Assembly (NCBI RefSeq): GCF_024055795.1
Contig: NZ_JAMXMY010000012.1
Coordinates: 186,001-250,000, forward strand
Reading direction: 5' to 3'
Source: Actinoallomurus purpureus
GTDB lineage: Bacteria > Actinomycetota > Actinomycetes > Streptosporangiales > Streptosporangiaceae
Length of the DNA stretch: 64,000 nucleotides
This document shows positions 25,344-33,675 of the stretch, one piece after another. The notes under the pieces were generated by a model. That model was not told the origin of the DNA. It searched no databases and saw nothing but the letters and a program-made list of their open reading frames with translations. Positions within the stretch are counted from its first letter, which is position 1. Every line of letters starts with the position of its first letter. A program made the translations under genes and the position numbers.

Positions 25344-26570
25344 ATGGCACCGTCCAGCGTCTTCGAGCAGATCCTCGACTACTCCCACCGCGCCGACCCG
25401 TACTCCCTGTACGCCGAGCTGCGCAGGACGCCGGTGGCGCGGCAGGAGGACGGCACCTATGTCGTCAGCGGCTACAAGGAGATCGTCGCGCTGCTGCACG
25501 ACCCGCGCATCAGCTCCGATCGCCGCAACCTCGCGCGGCCGCCCGGATCCGAGGAGGGGGCGACGGGGCTGCCGGGCTTCATTAGCACCGATCCGCCCGT
25601 GCACGACCGGCTCCGGCGTCTGGCGATGCGCCACTTCGGTCCGCCGCATTCGCCGCACCGGATAGAGAACCTGCGGCCCGAGCTGATCCTGATCGTCAGG
25701 AACCTGATCGACGGCGTCGCGGACCGGACGCGGATCGACATCGTCGACGACATCGCCTACCCGTTCCCGGTGACCGTGATCTGCCGGCTCCTCGGAGTGC
25801 CGCGTGAGGACGAGTCGCGGTTCCACGTGTGGGCCGACGCCATCGCGGAGTCGATCGGCCCCGGGGAGGCGGACCGGGCCGAGCGTGAGCGGCGACGGAC
25901 GGACGCACAGCGCGAGCTCGGGCAGTACCTCGGCGGGCTCGCCGAGGAGCGCCGGAAGAACCTGGGCGACGACCTGCTCTCCGGTCTGATCAGCTACGAG
26001 GGCCCGGACGGGGCGATGTCGCCGGCCGACGTCGCGGTCACCGGCTCGCTGCTGCTGGTCGCCGGGCACGAGACGACGGTCAACCTGATCACGAACGGGA
26101 CGCTGACCCTGCTCCGCCATCCGGAGCTGATCCAACGGCTGCGCGATGAGCCCGATCTGGTCATTTACACGGTCGAGGAGCTGCTGCGCTACGAGCCGCC
26201 GGTGCACTTCATCTCCTCGCGGGTCGCCCTGGAGGACATCGAGATCGCCGGGACCACGATCCCCAAGGGCGCGCCCATCGCCCTGGCGCTGGCGGCGGGA
26301 AGCCGCGACCCGGAGCACGTGGCCGAGCCCGACCGCTTCATCCCGGACCGCCGGTACAACGAGCACCTCGGTTTCGGCGCCGGGATCCACTACTGCTTCG
26401 GCGCTCCGCTGGCCAGGCTGGAGGCGCAGATCGCACTGAGCGAGCTGGCGAGACGGCTGCAGAACCCCCGCCTCGTCACCGATCCGCCGCCGTACCGGCC
26501 CAGCGCGGGCCTGCGAGGACCCCGCCACCTCCTGATCGAGGTCGACGGCGTCACGCAGACCACGCCCTGA
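25344..26570 (+). CDS. Cytochrome P450
   Basis: A 408-residue class I bacterial P450 that hydroxylates or otherwise oxidises an organic substrate with electrons from the upstream fusion protein. The I-helix oxygen-binding motif is AGHETT, the ExxR motif lies in VEELLRYEPP, and the heme loop is FGAGIHYCFGAPLAR with Cys351 as the thiolate ligand. ATG at 25344 is preferred because GAGGAGG precedes it; an upstream ATG at 25317 overlaps the fusion-protein stop (ATGA) and adds nine residues. It has no neighbouring biosynthetic genes, so the substrate is unknown. A hairpin ends the operon. Confidence 0.93.
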   Translation: MAPSSVFEQILDYSHRADPYSLYAELRRTPVARQEDGTYVVSGYKEIVALLHDPRISSDRRNLARPPGSEEGATGLPGFISTDPPVHDRLRRLAMRHFGPPHSPHRIENLRPELILIVRNLIDGVADRTRIDIVDDIAYPFPVTVICRLLGVPREDESRFHVWADAIAESIGPGEADRAERERRRTDAQRELGQYLGGLAEERRKNLGDDLLSGLISYEGPDGAMSPADVAVTGSLLLVAGHETTVNLITNGTLTLLRHPELIQRLRDEPDLVIYTVEELLRYEPPVHFISSRVALEDIEIAGTTIPKGAPIALALAAGSRDPEHVAEPDRFIPDRRYNEHLGFGAGIHYCFGAPLARLEAQIALSELARRLQNPRLVTDPPPYRPSAGLRGPRHLLIEVDGVTQTTP

Positions 26571-26644
26571 GCGGTCCGGCCGAGGATTCTCGGGTCGAAC
26601 CTGAGACCGTCGGCGGACCCGCTTCTGACACCGGCCGGGAATGG

Positions 26645-26677
26645 TGATGCCCCGGTGCGCGGAGCACCGGGGCATCA
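26645..26677 (+). terminator. Hairpin after the P450 gene
   Basis: A perfect 14-bp stem (arms TGATGCCCCGGTGC and its complement) with a 5-nt loop, 75 nt past the P450 stop. It most likely ends the P450 transcript. Confidence 0.75.
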
Positions 26678-26690
26678 CGGTCGTGCCGGG

Positions 26691-26729
26691 GTCCCGGTGA
26701 GCCCGCCGGCGGGCCGGGCTCACCGGGAC
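26691..26729 (-). terminator. Hairpin after the GH92 gene
   Basis: A perfect 14-bp stem (GTCCCGGTGAGCCC and its complement) with an 11-nt loop, just past the GH92 stop. Together with the neighbouring hairpin it separates two convergent transcripts. Confidence 0.75.
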
Positions 26730-26733
26730 CGGA

Positions 26734-29700
26734 TCAGGAGAAGGCCCAGGCGAAGACGTGCAGCGACCCGCCGCCGGTCGGGGTGTTCAGCGTGACGCTC
26801 TTGACCTGCTTGCTCGCGTCGAGCGCGATCGGCGTGGCACCGAACACGTAGATGTTGATCTTCTGGTTGTTGCCGTCGGAGCCGTTGCGGTAGGGCGTCT
26901 TGGCGACGATCTCATTGCCGTACTTCGGCGGGTAGGCGTCGGCGCCGAGCGCCCAGTCGCTGAGCTCCAGCTTGCCCGTCGCCGTCGACCCGTCGGTGTA
27001 GGTGATCGTCACCGTCGACGGGGCGTTGCCGTTACCGGCCGACCCGAGGAAGGCCAGCTTGGACGCGCCCTGCGGGGCGGCCGGCAGGTCGATGACCTGG
27101 CCGCTCGCCTGGATGTTGTCGAGCTGGCCGGGTTTGCGGTTCGGCCAGATGAAGGTGAAACCGTTCCAGGTCACCGGCTGGCCCGGCTTCATGCCGGCCG
27201 CCGCCAGCGCCTGCGCGGAGTAGCTCCAGCCACCGCCGTCGAAGTTGGCGTTCCCGGGCTTGCCGTCGTCGGAGATGCCGGCGTTGTTCTGGTACCACTC
27301 AATCGTGCCGCGCTTGGCGACGTTGAGCGTGATTCCGGTGGTGCCCACCGACTGCCCGGAGGCGGTCAGCTCGAACGGCACCGAGTAGTAGTCCAGTTTC
27401 TGGTCGGCGGCGACCGACACGGTCACCTTCTGGTCGGCGTGCCCGGCGTCGGGGACCTTCAGCGTGCCGGAGGACGGCGTGACGGTGACGCCCGCCGGCT
27501 GCTTGGCGGTCCAGGTGACGGTGTCGCCGGCGCCGACGGCCTGCACGCGCATGGTCGCCTCCACCGAACCGCCCGGCTCGACGGACGCGGTACCCGGGGT
27601 GATCGCCGACAGGAACGGGCGGGCGCCGGTGCCGAAGGACGGCGGGGCGTCCTTCGGGTCGCTGCCGAACGTGGTGTTCGGCTGGGCGCCGAGCGTGTAG
27701 TCGAGCTTTCCGCCGGAGGCCACGAACGACTCGGGCAGCCAGGCGCGGCTGGTCGCCTTGCCGCCGACCTTCAGCGACTGGACGTACTTGTTGGTGTCGG
27801 ACGCCCCCGGCGCGTTGATCGTGATCTTCTGACCGCTGGAGCGGGCGACCGTGATCTGCGGGAACTCCGGACTGTTCAGAACCATCTCGGCGCGGCCCGG
27901 GATCGCCGGGAACATGCCGAGCCCGGCGAAGACCCGCCACGCCGACATCGTGCCGAGGTCGTCGTTGCCGACCAGGCCGCCCGGCGTGGGCTTGAACAGC
28001 TCCGTGCGGGCCCGCGCGACGACGTCCTGGGTCTTGTACGGCTGCCCGGCCCAGGCGTACAGCCACGGGGACTGCAGCGACGGCTCGTTGCCGAGGTAGG
28101 CGTACGGCTCGTGCGAGCCGGCGTTGAGCTTGGTGAAGAACGTGTCCAGCCGCTTGGCCGCCTGGTCGCGGCCGCCCATGGCGTTGAACAGGCCGGCGAC
28201 GTCGTCGTAGACCATCCAGTGGTACTGCGAGCCGTTGCCCTCGACGTACCAGTTGGACTCGGCCGGGTCGAACGGCGTCAGGAATGAGCCGTCCGCGAAG
28301 CGCGGCTGGATCCAGTCGTTCAGCGGGTTGTAGATCGTCTCCCAGCCGTGCGCCCGCTTCATGAAGTCCTGGTAGGTGCTCTTGTCCCCCAGGCGCTGGG
28401 CGAGCTGGGCGATGCCGAAGTCGGCCATGCCGTACTCCAGCGTGGTCGCCGGGTCGCCCGGCACGTAGCCGAGCTTGAGGTAGTCGGCGTTGCCGGGCCG
28501 TTCGGTGTACCCGGTGGCCTTGTCCTCCCCGACCCGGTTCGCGCCCTTGATCATGGCGGCCAGCGCGCCGTTCGCGTCGAACTTGCGGGCCCCGAAGGCG
28601 TACATCGTCGCGACGATCGAGTGGTACGGGTCGCCGTTCATGACGCCGGTGATGGTGTTCTGGTGCGACCAGCGGTCCCACACGTCGCCGACCGAGTGCG
28701 CGTCGTTGTACATCGACTGGGCGATGTCACCGCCGACGTCCGGGGCGAGGAGCCCGATGAGCTGCGCCTCGCTGCGGTAGATGTCCCACCCGGAGAAGGT
28801 CGCGTACTGGTGGTGGCCCTTCTTCACCTTGTGGGTGCGGTAGTCGAACCCGGTGTAGGTGCCGTCGACGTCGTCGAAGACGTACGGCTGGAGCAGGGAG
28901 TGGTAGAGCGCCGTGTAGAAGGTCCGCAGCCGGTCGGCCGCACCGCCGCTCACCTTGATCTGCCCGAGGCGCTTGTTCCACGCGGCCCGCGCGGCGGTCC
29001 GTACGGAGTCGAAGCCCCGGCCGCCGATCTCCTTCTTGAGGTTCTGCTTCGCGCCGTCGATGCTGACGTACGAGACCGCGGTGCGCATCTGCACCGGCTT
29101 GGCCTTGCTGGTGTCGAACTGCAGGTAGACGCCGGAGCCCGGTCCCTTGACGGTGACGTCGCGGGCGAGGGCCTGCGGGGAGCGCTGGGGCATCGGCCTG
29201 CCCTTGGGGCCGTTGTTGAGGCGCCCGAAGGTCTTCTGGGTCTGCTGGGGCACCTTCGCCGGGGCGCTGCCGCGCACGGCGTCCTCACCGGGCTCGACCG
29301 AGTCGTTCTTCCAGGTGCCGTAGGTCTGGAAGGGCCGGTCGAAGGTGGCGGTGAAGTAGACGTAGTACTTGGTGTCCGCGCCGCAGAACCCGCCCGTCTT
29401 GGCCCAGCCCGACACGGTGTTGCCCTTGACGGTGGCCTCGGCGTCGTCCACGCCGTTGACGGACCCCGTCACGTTGAGCAGCAGCGTGCCCACCTTGTCG
29501 GTGGGGAAGGTGAACCGCGCGATGCCGGCCCGCTGCGTCGCGGTCAGCTCGGTCTTCACGCCGGTGTCGAGCGTCACGGCGTACGACCCGGGCGACGCCT
29601 GCTCGTTCTGGTGCTGGAAGGTCTGGACGTAGTCGGTGCCGTGCGTGGCGGGCGAGGTGGTGATCGGCCCGGAGAACGGGATGACGGGGAAGTCCTGCGC

Positions 29701-30021
29701 GCCCGCGCAGCCCGGCCCGGAGATGTGGGTCATGCTGAAACCGCGCAGGCGGTTGTCCTCGTACTTGTATCCGCCGCCGGAGCTGCGGACGGTGTCGGGG
29801 CTCCACTGCATCATCCCGAACGGAGCGACGGCGCCCGGGAAGTCCATCCCGGCGCCGCCGCCGTGTCCGAAGTCGGGGCCGCCGTCCTGGGTGCCGACGA
29901 ACGGATTGACATAGGAGGCGAGATCGGGGGCTGCCGCGTGGGCCGGTACGGCCGGGAGGGCCAGGGAGGTCAGGGCGAGGCCGACAAGGCCTGCCAGTCG
30001 GGCGCGCGAGCGTCTGAACAC
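26734..30021 (-). CDS. Secreted GH92 alpha-mannosidase
   Basis: A 1095-residue exported exo-alpha-mannosidase, Ca-dependent and inverting in this family, that trims mannans or N-glycans outside the cell. A Sec signal peptide covers residues 1-29 (ending PAHA). The N-terminal beta-sandwich begins YVNPFVGTQDGGPDFGHGGG. The catalytic (alpha/alpha)6 domain carries the general acid Glu594 in VEGNGSQYHWM and the base pair Asp687-Asp688 in GNDDLGTMSAW. An NEW3-like sandwich (about 790-905) and a C-terminal carbohydrate-binding-like sandwich (about 930-1095) follow. Both are common add-ons in actinobacterial glycosidases. GTG at 30021 has GAGGAG upstream. The promoter carries a LacI-type operator. 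Linkage specificity (alpha-1,2 is commonest) cannot be told. Confidence 0.93.
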   Translation of the reverse strand: MFRRSRARLAGLVGLALTSLALPAVPAHAAAPDLASYVNPFVGTQDGGPDFGHGGGAGMDFPGAVAPFGMMQWSPDTVRSSGGGYKYEDNRLRGFSMTHISGPGCAGAQDFPVIPFSGPITTSPATHGTDYVQTFQHQNEQASPGSYAVTLDTGVKTELTATQRAGIARFTFPTDKVGTLLLNVTGSVNGVDDAEATVKGNTVSGWAKTGGFCGADTKYYVYFTATFDRPFQTYGTWKNDSVEPGEDAVRGSAPAKVPQQTQKTFGRLNNGPKGRPMPQRSPQALARDVTVKGPGSGVYLQFDTSKAKPVQMRTAVSYVSIDGAKQNLKKEIGGRGFDSVRTAARAAWNKRLGQIKVSGGAADRLRTFYTALYHSLLQPYVFDDVDGTYTGFDYRTHKVKKGHHQYATFSGWDIYRSEAQLIGLLAPDVGGDIAQSMYNDAHSVGDVWDRWSHQNTITGVMNGDPYHSIVATMYAFGARKFDANGALAAMIKGANRVGEDKATGYTERPGNADYLKLGYVPGDPATTLEYGMADFGIAQLAQRLGDKSTYQDFMKRAHGWETIYNPLNDWIQPRFADGSFLTPFDPAESNWYVEGNGSQYHWMVYDDVAGLFNAMGGRDQAAKRLDTFFTKLNAGSHEPYAYLGNEPSLQSPWLYAWAGQPYKTQDVVARARTELFKPTPGGLVGNDDLGTMSAWRVFAGLGMFPAIPGRAEMVLNSPEFPQITVARSSGQKITINAPGASDTNKYVQSLKVGGKATSRAWLPESFVASGGKLDYTLGAQPNTTFGSDPKDAPPSFGTGARPFLSAITPGTASVEPGGSVEATMRVQAVGAGDTVTWTAKQPAGVTVTPSSGTLKVPDAGHADQKVTVSVAADQKLDYYSVPFELTASGQSVGTTGITLNVAKRGTIEWYQNNAGISDDGKPGNANFDGGGWSYSAQALAAAGMKPGQPVTWNGFTFIWPNRKPGQLDNIQASGQVIDLPAAPQGASKLAFLGSAGNGNAPSTVTITYTDGSTATGKLELSDWALGADAYPPKYGNEIVAKTPYRNGSDGNNQKINIYVFGATPIALDASKQVKSVTLNTPTGGGSLHVFAWAFS

Positions 30022-30080
30022 AGCTGCTCCTCTGGGGGGAGGTCACAGGTTGCGCTGGCGGAGGACCATCGCAGAGGCCA

Positions 30081-30134
30081 TGACAACGTTGTCAGGGTTA
30101 CCGGCATTGTTGAACCGTGTCACTGTGGAGTCAA
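30081..30134 (-). promoter_or_regulatory. GH92 promoter with LacI-family operator
   Basis: On the minus strand, TTGACT (30134-30129), a 17-bp spacer and AACAAT (30111-30106) form a good promoter. About 12 bp downstream is the perfect 14-bp palindrome TGACAACGTTGTCA (30081-30094), with the central CG typical of LacI-family operators. A sugar-responsive repressor bound there would block transcription. The regulator gene is not adjacent. The rest of 30022-30390 shows no further feature. Confidence 0.7.
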
Positions 30135-30390
30135 TGGGCAATCGCGGCCACACCAATCTCACCAGGCCACAGGGTCGTCAGGACAGGGGCCGCCGGGCGC
30201 GCCGTCCCGGACGAAGGGTCGACGGCGTCTCACGGACGGCGTCGTGCCGGTGGCGCCGGCCCGGTCCGGCCGCACCGGCTCATTAGCGATGGTTGATGCG
30301 CCGTTATCGATTCCGTCGTTGATGGAAGAAGGAGCGGCACGCCAGAGTGAAGGTCACTAGAGAACGATCACACTCGCGAGGACATGCTCC

Positions 30391-30858
30391 ATGAGGAAGC
30401 TCTATAACGCCGCCCACCTGTACATGATCATTGGTCTGGTGAGCGGCCTCGCGTACCGCGAGATCACCAAGATCAAGCACTTCACCGGGGAGACACAGCT
30501 CGGTCTCGTGCACACCCACGTGCTCGCGCTCGGGATGCTGTTCTTCCTCATCGTCCTCATGCTGGAGAAGCAGTTCGCCCTGAGCGCCGTCGGGCTCTTC
30601 GACTGGTTCTTCTGGATCTACAACGCCGGGCTCGCGGTGACCGTCGTGATGATGACGCTCCACGGGACCCTGACCGTCCTGGGGCACGAGAGCGGCGACG
30701 CCATCGCCATGGTCGCCGGCCTGGGGCACATCCTGCTGACCGTCGGCCTGATCCTGTTCTTCGTCACCCTCGGCAAGCGCATCCCCGCCCGGCGGGAGGT
30801 CGCGGACCAGAGCACGCCGGCCGGCAGGCCCGCGGCCGAACCGCTCGCCGGCGGCTGA
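30391..30858 (+). CDS. DUF2871 family membrane protein
   Basis: A 155-residue protein with four membrane helices (about 5-22, 42-60, 72-92 and 105-125) and a hydrophilic C-terminal tail. RKLYNAAHLYMIIGLVSGL at the start and LVHTHVLALGMLFFL after it match DUF2871, a family related to heme-copper-oxidase-like four-helix proteins. The histidines in helices 2 and 3 (HTH, LHG) could be ligands, but this is unproven. It is convergent with the PrsW gene. Function unknown. Confidence 0.82.
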   Translation: MRKLYNAAHLYMIIGLVSGLAYREITKIKHFTGETQLGLVHTHVLALGMLFFLIVLMLEKQFALSAVGLFDWFFWIYNAGLAVTVVMMTLHGTLTVLGHESGDAIAMVAGLGHILLTVGLILFFVTLGKRIPARREVADQSTPAGRPAAEPLAGG

Positions 30859-30883
30859 GCCTCAGGACGCGTCGCGCCGTCGC

Positions 30884-32350
30884 CTACAGCGGCCCGTGCG
30901 GACCCGGACCGTACGGGCCCGGCGGGGTGTCTTGGCCGCCGTACGGCGGAGTGTCCTGCGGACCGCGGCCGCCGTACGGCCCTGGCGTCCCCCGCCCGCC
31001 GTACGGCCCCGGCGTCCCCGGTCCGCCGTACGGCCCCGGCGTCCCCGGTCCGCCGTACGGCCCTGGCGTGCCCGGGCCGTACGGAGGCGCGCCCTGCGGC
31101 CCCTGCGGCCCGTAGGGTCCCGGCGCGTACGGGCCCGGCGGGGAGAACGGGCCGGGCGGTGGCGGGCCGTAGGACGGGCCCGGGTGGAGGAAGCCCGACT
31201 GGCCCTGTCCCGCCCACGGCGGCACCAGAGGTCGCGTCCGCCGGTCCTGGAACGCCTGGCGCGCCAGGTGCATGAGGTTCAGCAGGTCCTGGCGGCGGCG
31301 GTAGAACCACGCCGGTTCGGCGACCTGCCGCTCGGCCCGCTGGTGCAGCAGCGCCAGCTCCGTGGCGGCGAGCTGGTAGTCGGCCATCGCCCGTCCGGCC
31401 CGCGCCCCGCCGACCATGCGCGCCCACTGGCGCGCGCGGCGGCGCAGCTTGAGGTTGCCGAGCATGTGGACGTCCTGCGGCGTGACGAGCCCCGTGCCGG
31501 CGTACATCGGCAGGTGCCGCTGGATGAGGTGCACGGTCTGGCGGCGCTCCCACCGGACGGTGACGATCAGCCCGATGAGGATGAGGAAGTCGATGCCGTA
31601 GGCGATCATCAGGCCCTTGAGGCCGAAGGCGGTGGAGAAGTTCCACGCGCCGTGGAGCAGCATCGCCATGCACAGCCCGACGACGGGCGCCACGACCCTG
31701 GCGGCGCCGCGATGCAGGGCGGCGTAGGCGACGCCCAGCCCGGTCATCGAGGTGAACAGCGGATGCCCGAACGGCGAGATCACCCCGCGCATGATGAACA
31801 CGGCCTCGAGGTTGTGCTGGTGGAACGCCCGGATGTAGTAGCCGACGTTCTCCATCATCGCGAAGCCGAGGGCGACCATGGCGGCGTAGATGATGCCGTC
31901 GGTGAGGCCGTCCAGCTCGTTGCGGCGGAACCACAGGAAGCCGAAGAGCACCGCGCCCTTCAGCGACTCCTCGACCAGCGGCGCGCCGACGGAGGCGGTG
32001 ACGAGCTCCCCCCGCTCGCCGAACACCGGCTTGGTCAGCAGTTCGTATCCGGCGGTGTTGAGGATGAGCGCCCCGAGCACCGCGACGCCGGCGCCCCACA
32101 TGAAGGCGAACAGCAGGGCCCGCCACGGCTCGGGCTCGAGCCGGTCGAGGGTCAGGACGAGCGCGATCAGCAGGGGCACCGGGAGGATCGCCAGGACGAG
32201 CCCGACGATGAACGGCGCGCCGTTCATCGCGTCGAGGCCCAGGACGACGATCGCACAGGCCGACGAGACGACCAGTCCGATGATCAGGCCTACGGGTGCC
32301 CGGCCGGGCATCCGTCCTTCGAGGATCGCCTTGGGATCGACACGCGTCAT
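30884..32350 (-). CDS. PrsW-family intramembrane protease with Pro/Gly/Tyr-rich tail
   Basis: A 488-residue protein with about nine membrane helices followed by a long cytoplasmic region. The PrsW motifs are present in order: LVEESLKG (paired Glu), MMENVGYY, FGHPLFTSMTG and MLLHGAWN. These are the residues needed for proteolysis in the family. B. subtilis PrsW is the site-1 protease for the anti-sigma factor RsiW, so a membrane regulator is a plausible target. Residues 250-350 form a charged helical stretch. The last 120 residues are a low-complexity tail rich in Pro, Gly and Tyr, including repeats of GPYGGPGTP. ATG or GTG near 32350 is accepted as the start since it begins directly before helix 1. 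Confidence 0.87.
   Translation of the reverse strand: MTRVDPKAILEGRMPGRAPVGLIIGLVVSSACAIVVLGLDAMNGAPFIVGLVLAILPVPLLIALVLTLDRLEPEPWRALLFAFMWGAGVAVLGALILNTAGYELLTKPVFGERGELVTASVGAPLVEESLKGAVLFGFLWFRRNELDGLTDGIIYAAMVALGFAMMENVGYYIRAFHQHNLEAVFIMRGVISPFGHPLFTSMTGLGVAYAALHRGAARVVAPVVGLCMAMLLHGAWNFSTAFGLKGLMIAYGIDFLILIGLIVTVRWERRQTVHLIQRHLPMYAGTGLVTPQDVHMLGNLKLRRRARQWARMVGGARAGRAMADYQLAATELALLHQRAERQVAEPAWFYRRRQDLLNLMHLARQAFQDRRTRPLVPPWAGQGQSGFLHPGPSYGPPPPGPFSPPGPYAPGPYGPQGPQGAPPYGPGTPGPYGGPGTPGPYGGPGTPGPYGGRGTPGPYGGRGPQDTPPYGGQDTPPGPYGPGPHGPL
30969..31076. repeat. Four 27-bp tandem repeats coding the PrsW tail
   Basis: Units begin at about 30969, 30996, 31023 and 31050. Each codes the nonapeptide GPYGGPGTP or a variant with R for P. 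Degenerate versions continue on both sides. The repeats are in frame and lie inside the CDS, so copy number could change by slippage without a frameshift. Confidence 0.85.
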
Positions 32351-32366
32351 GCCGCGAGGTTAACCG

Positions 32367-33311
32367 TCAGTGCAGCAGCGGGTCGATCGCCACGGCCAGG
32401 AAGAGCAGGGCCAGGTAGGCGTTGGACAGGTGGAAGTAGCGCATGGGCTTGAGCACCGGGCCGGTGATGCCCGCACGGACCCGGCCGAGCAGGCGGTACG
32501 CCTCGACGAGGCAGACGACACCGAGGACCGCGGCGGCGATCGGATAGAAGATCGTCGTGTGCGCGATCGGCCACAGCGCCAGCGAGCACGCCACGGTCGC
32601 CCAGGTGTAGACGATCACCTCGATCGCCACGCGCCGCTCGGTGGCCACGACGGGGAGCATCGGCACCTCGGCGGCCGCGTAGTCCTCGCGGTAGCGCATG
32701 GCCAGGGTCCAGGTGTGCGGCGGCGTCCAGAAGAACACGACGAGGAACAGCACGACCGGGGTCCAGGACATGCCGTTGGTCAGCGCGGACCATCCGATCA
32801 GGACGGGCATGCACCCGGCGATCCCGCCCCAGACGACGTTCTGCTTCGTGCGCCGCTTGAGCAGCATCGAATAGACGAAGACGTAGAACAGGATGGCGAA
32901 GACCGACATCCCGGCCGCGAACGGGTTGACCGCCAGGGCCAGGAAGACGGTGGACGCGACGGCGAGGGTGGTCCCGAAGACCAGGGTCTCCTTCGGCGTG
33001 ACCTGCACCATCGGCAGGGGCCGGCGCCGGGTGCGGCGCATCTTCGCGTCGATGTCGCGGTCGATGTAGCAGTTGAGCGCGTTGGCGCTGCCCGCCGAGA
33101 GCATGCCGCCGACGAGGGTGGCGATGACGGGCCACAGCGGCGGCAGGCCGTCGGCCGCGAGGAACATCACCGGCAGCGTCGTGATCAGCAGGAGTTCGAT
33201 GATGCGCGGCTTGGTCAGCGCCACGTAGGCGCGGACGAGCGCGCCGACCGGACGACGACCGGGCGTGGGCGGCGCTGGAGTCCTCGCCGGACGGTTGATG
33301 ACCACCGTCAC
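32367..33311 (-). CDS. ctaB: Protoheme IX farnesyltransferase
   Basis: Attaches farnesyl diphosphate to protoheme to give heme O, the step before CtaA. The 314-residue protein has nine membrane helices of the UbiA superfamily. The first Asp-rich motif is [15 protein letters not shown] and the second is around [25 protein letters not shown] marks the CtaB/CyoE group. GTG at 33311 has AGGTG upstream. It is divergent from tkt, the conserved arrangement in actinobacteria. Its usual partner ctaA is 26 kb to the left. Confidence 0.94.
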   Translation of the reverse strand: MTVVINRPARTPAPPTPGRRPVGALVRAYVALTKPRIIELLLITTLPVMFLAADGLPPLWPVIATLVGGMLSAGSANALNCYIDRDIDAKMRRTRRRPLPMVQVTPKETLVFGTTLAVASTVFLALAVNPFAAGMSVFAILFYVFVYSMLLKRRTKQNVVWGGIAGCMPVLIGWSALTNGMSWTPVVLFLVVFFWTPPHTWTLAMRYREDYAAAEVPMLPVVATERRVAIEVIVYTWATVACSLALWPIAHTTIFYPIAAAVLGVVCLVEAYRLLGRVRAGITGPVLKPMRYFHLSNAYLALLFLAVAIDPLLH

Positions 33312-33675
33312 CGGATGTTCACCTGCGCGCTCACGACGTTAAGGGACACTGTGTCTGATCCTCGGATTTCCTTGCCGCCAGTCGGCTGTGATCGGGCCGC
33401 CGCCCTATGGGCTGGACCGCGCAATCACTGTAATGCCGGTCCCCGCCCACCCCGTCACCGGGGTGGGTGCGGCACAACGGGTTAAGCCCGGCATCTTAGG
33501 GAAATGCCGTACGAGGGTCGCGGCGTTGACGATGGAGGAACACCTGTCAAGCCGGTGGCGACGTGAGCGATAGGCTCACTACGGGCCCCGGCAGTGGCCT
33601 GGTCACGGGCTCTTTTCGGCTGGGGACGGGTCGCGGGGACACTGACACGTAGTCGAGAGGAGCCTGGAGCGTCTC
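33312..33675. other. ctaB-tkt divergent intergenic region
   Basis: This 364-bp stretch has no gene. On the ctaB side an 11-bp inverted repeat GACAC-T-GTGTC (33345-33355) lies 34 bp before the start codon, next to a TAACGT that could be a -10. On the tkt side GTGAG-CTCAC arms (33562-33578) overlap a TAGGCT (33571-33576). Neither is a known motif to me. Confidence 0.35.

Noticed and set aside
23521-25350. Long open frame of about 600 codons antisense to the ferredoxin reductase fusion
   Set aside because: High-GC DNA gives long antisense frames. The translation is low-complexity, lacks any family motif, and the plus strand codes a recognised enzyme throughout.
30969-31076. Evenly spaced repeats resembling a CRISPR array
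   Set aside because: Units are contiguous 27-bp copies with no spacers, lie in frame within the PrsW gene and code a regular nonapeptide.
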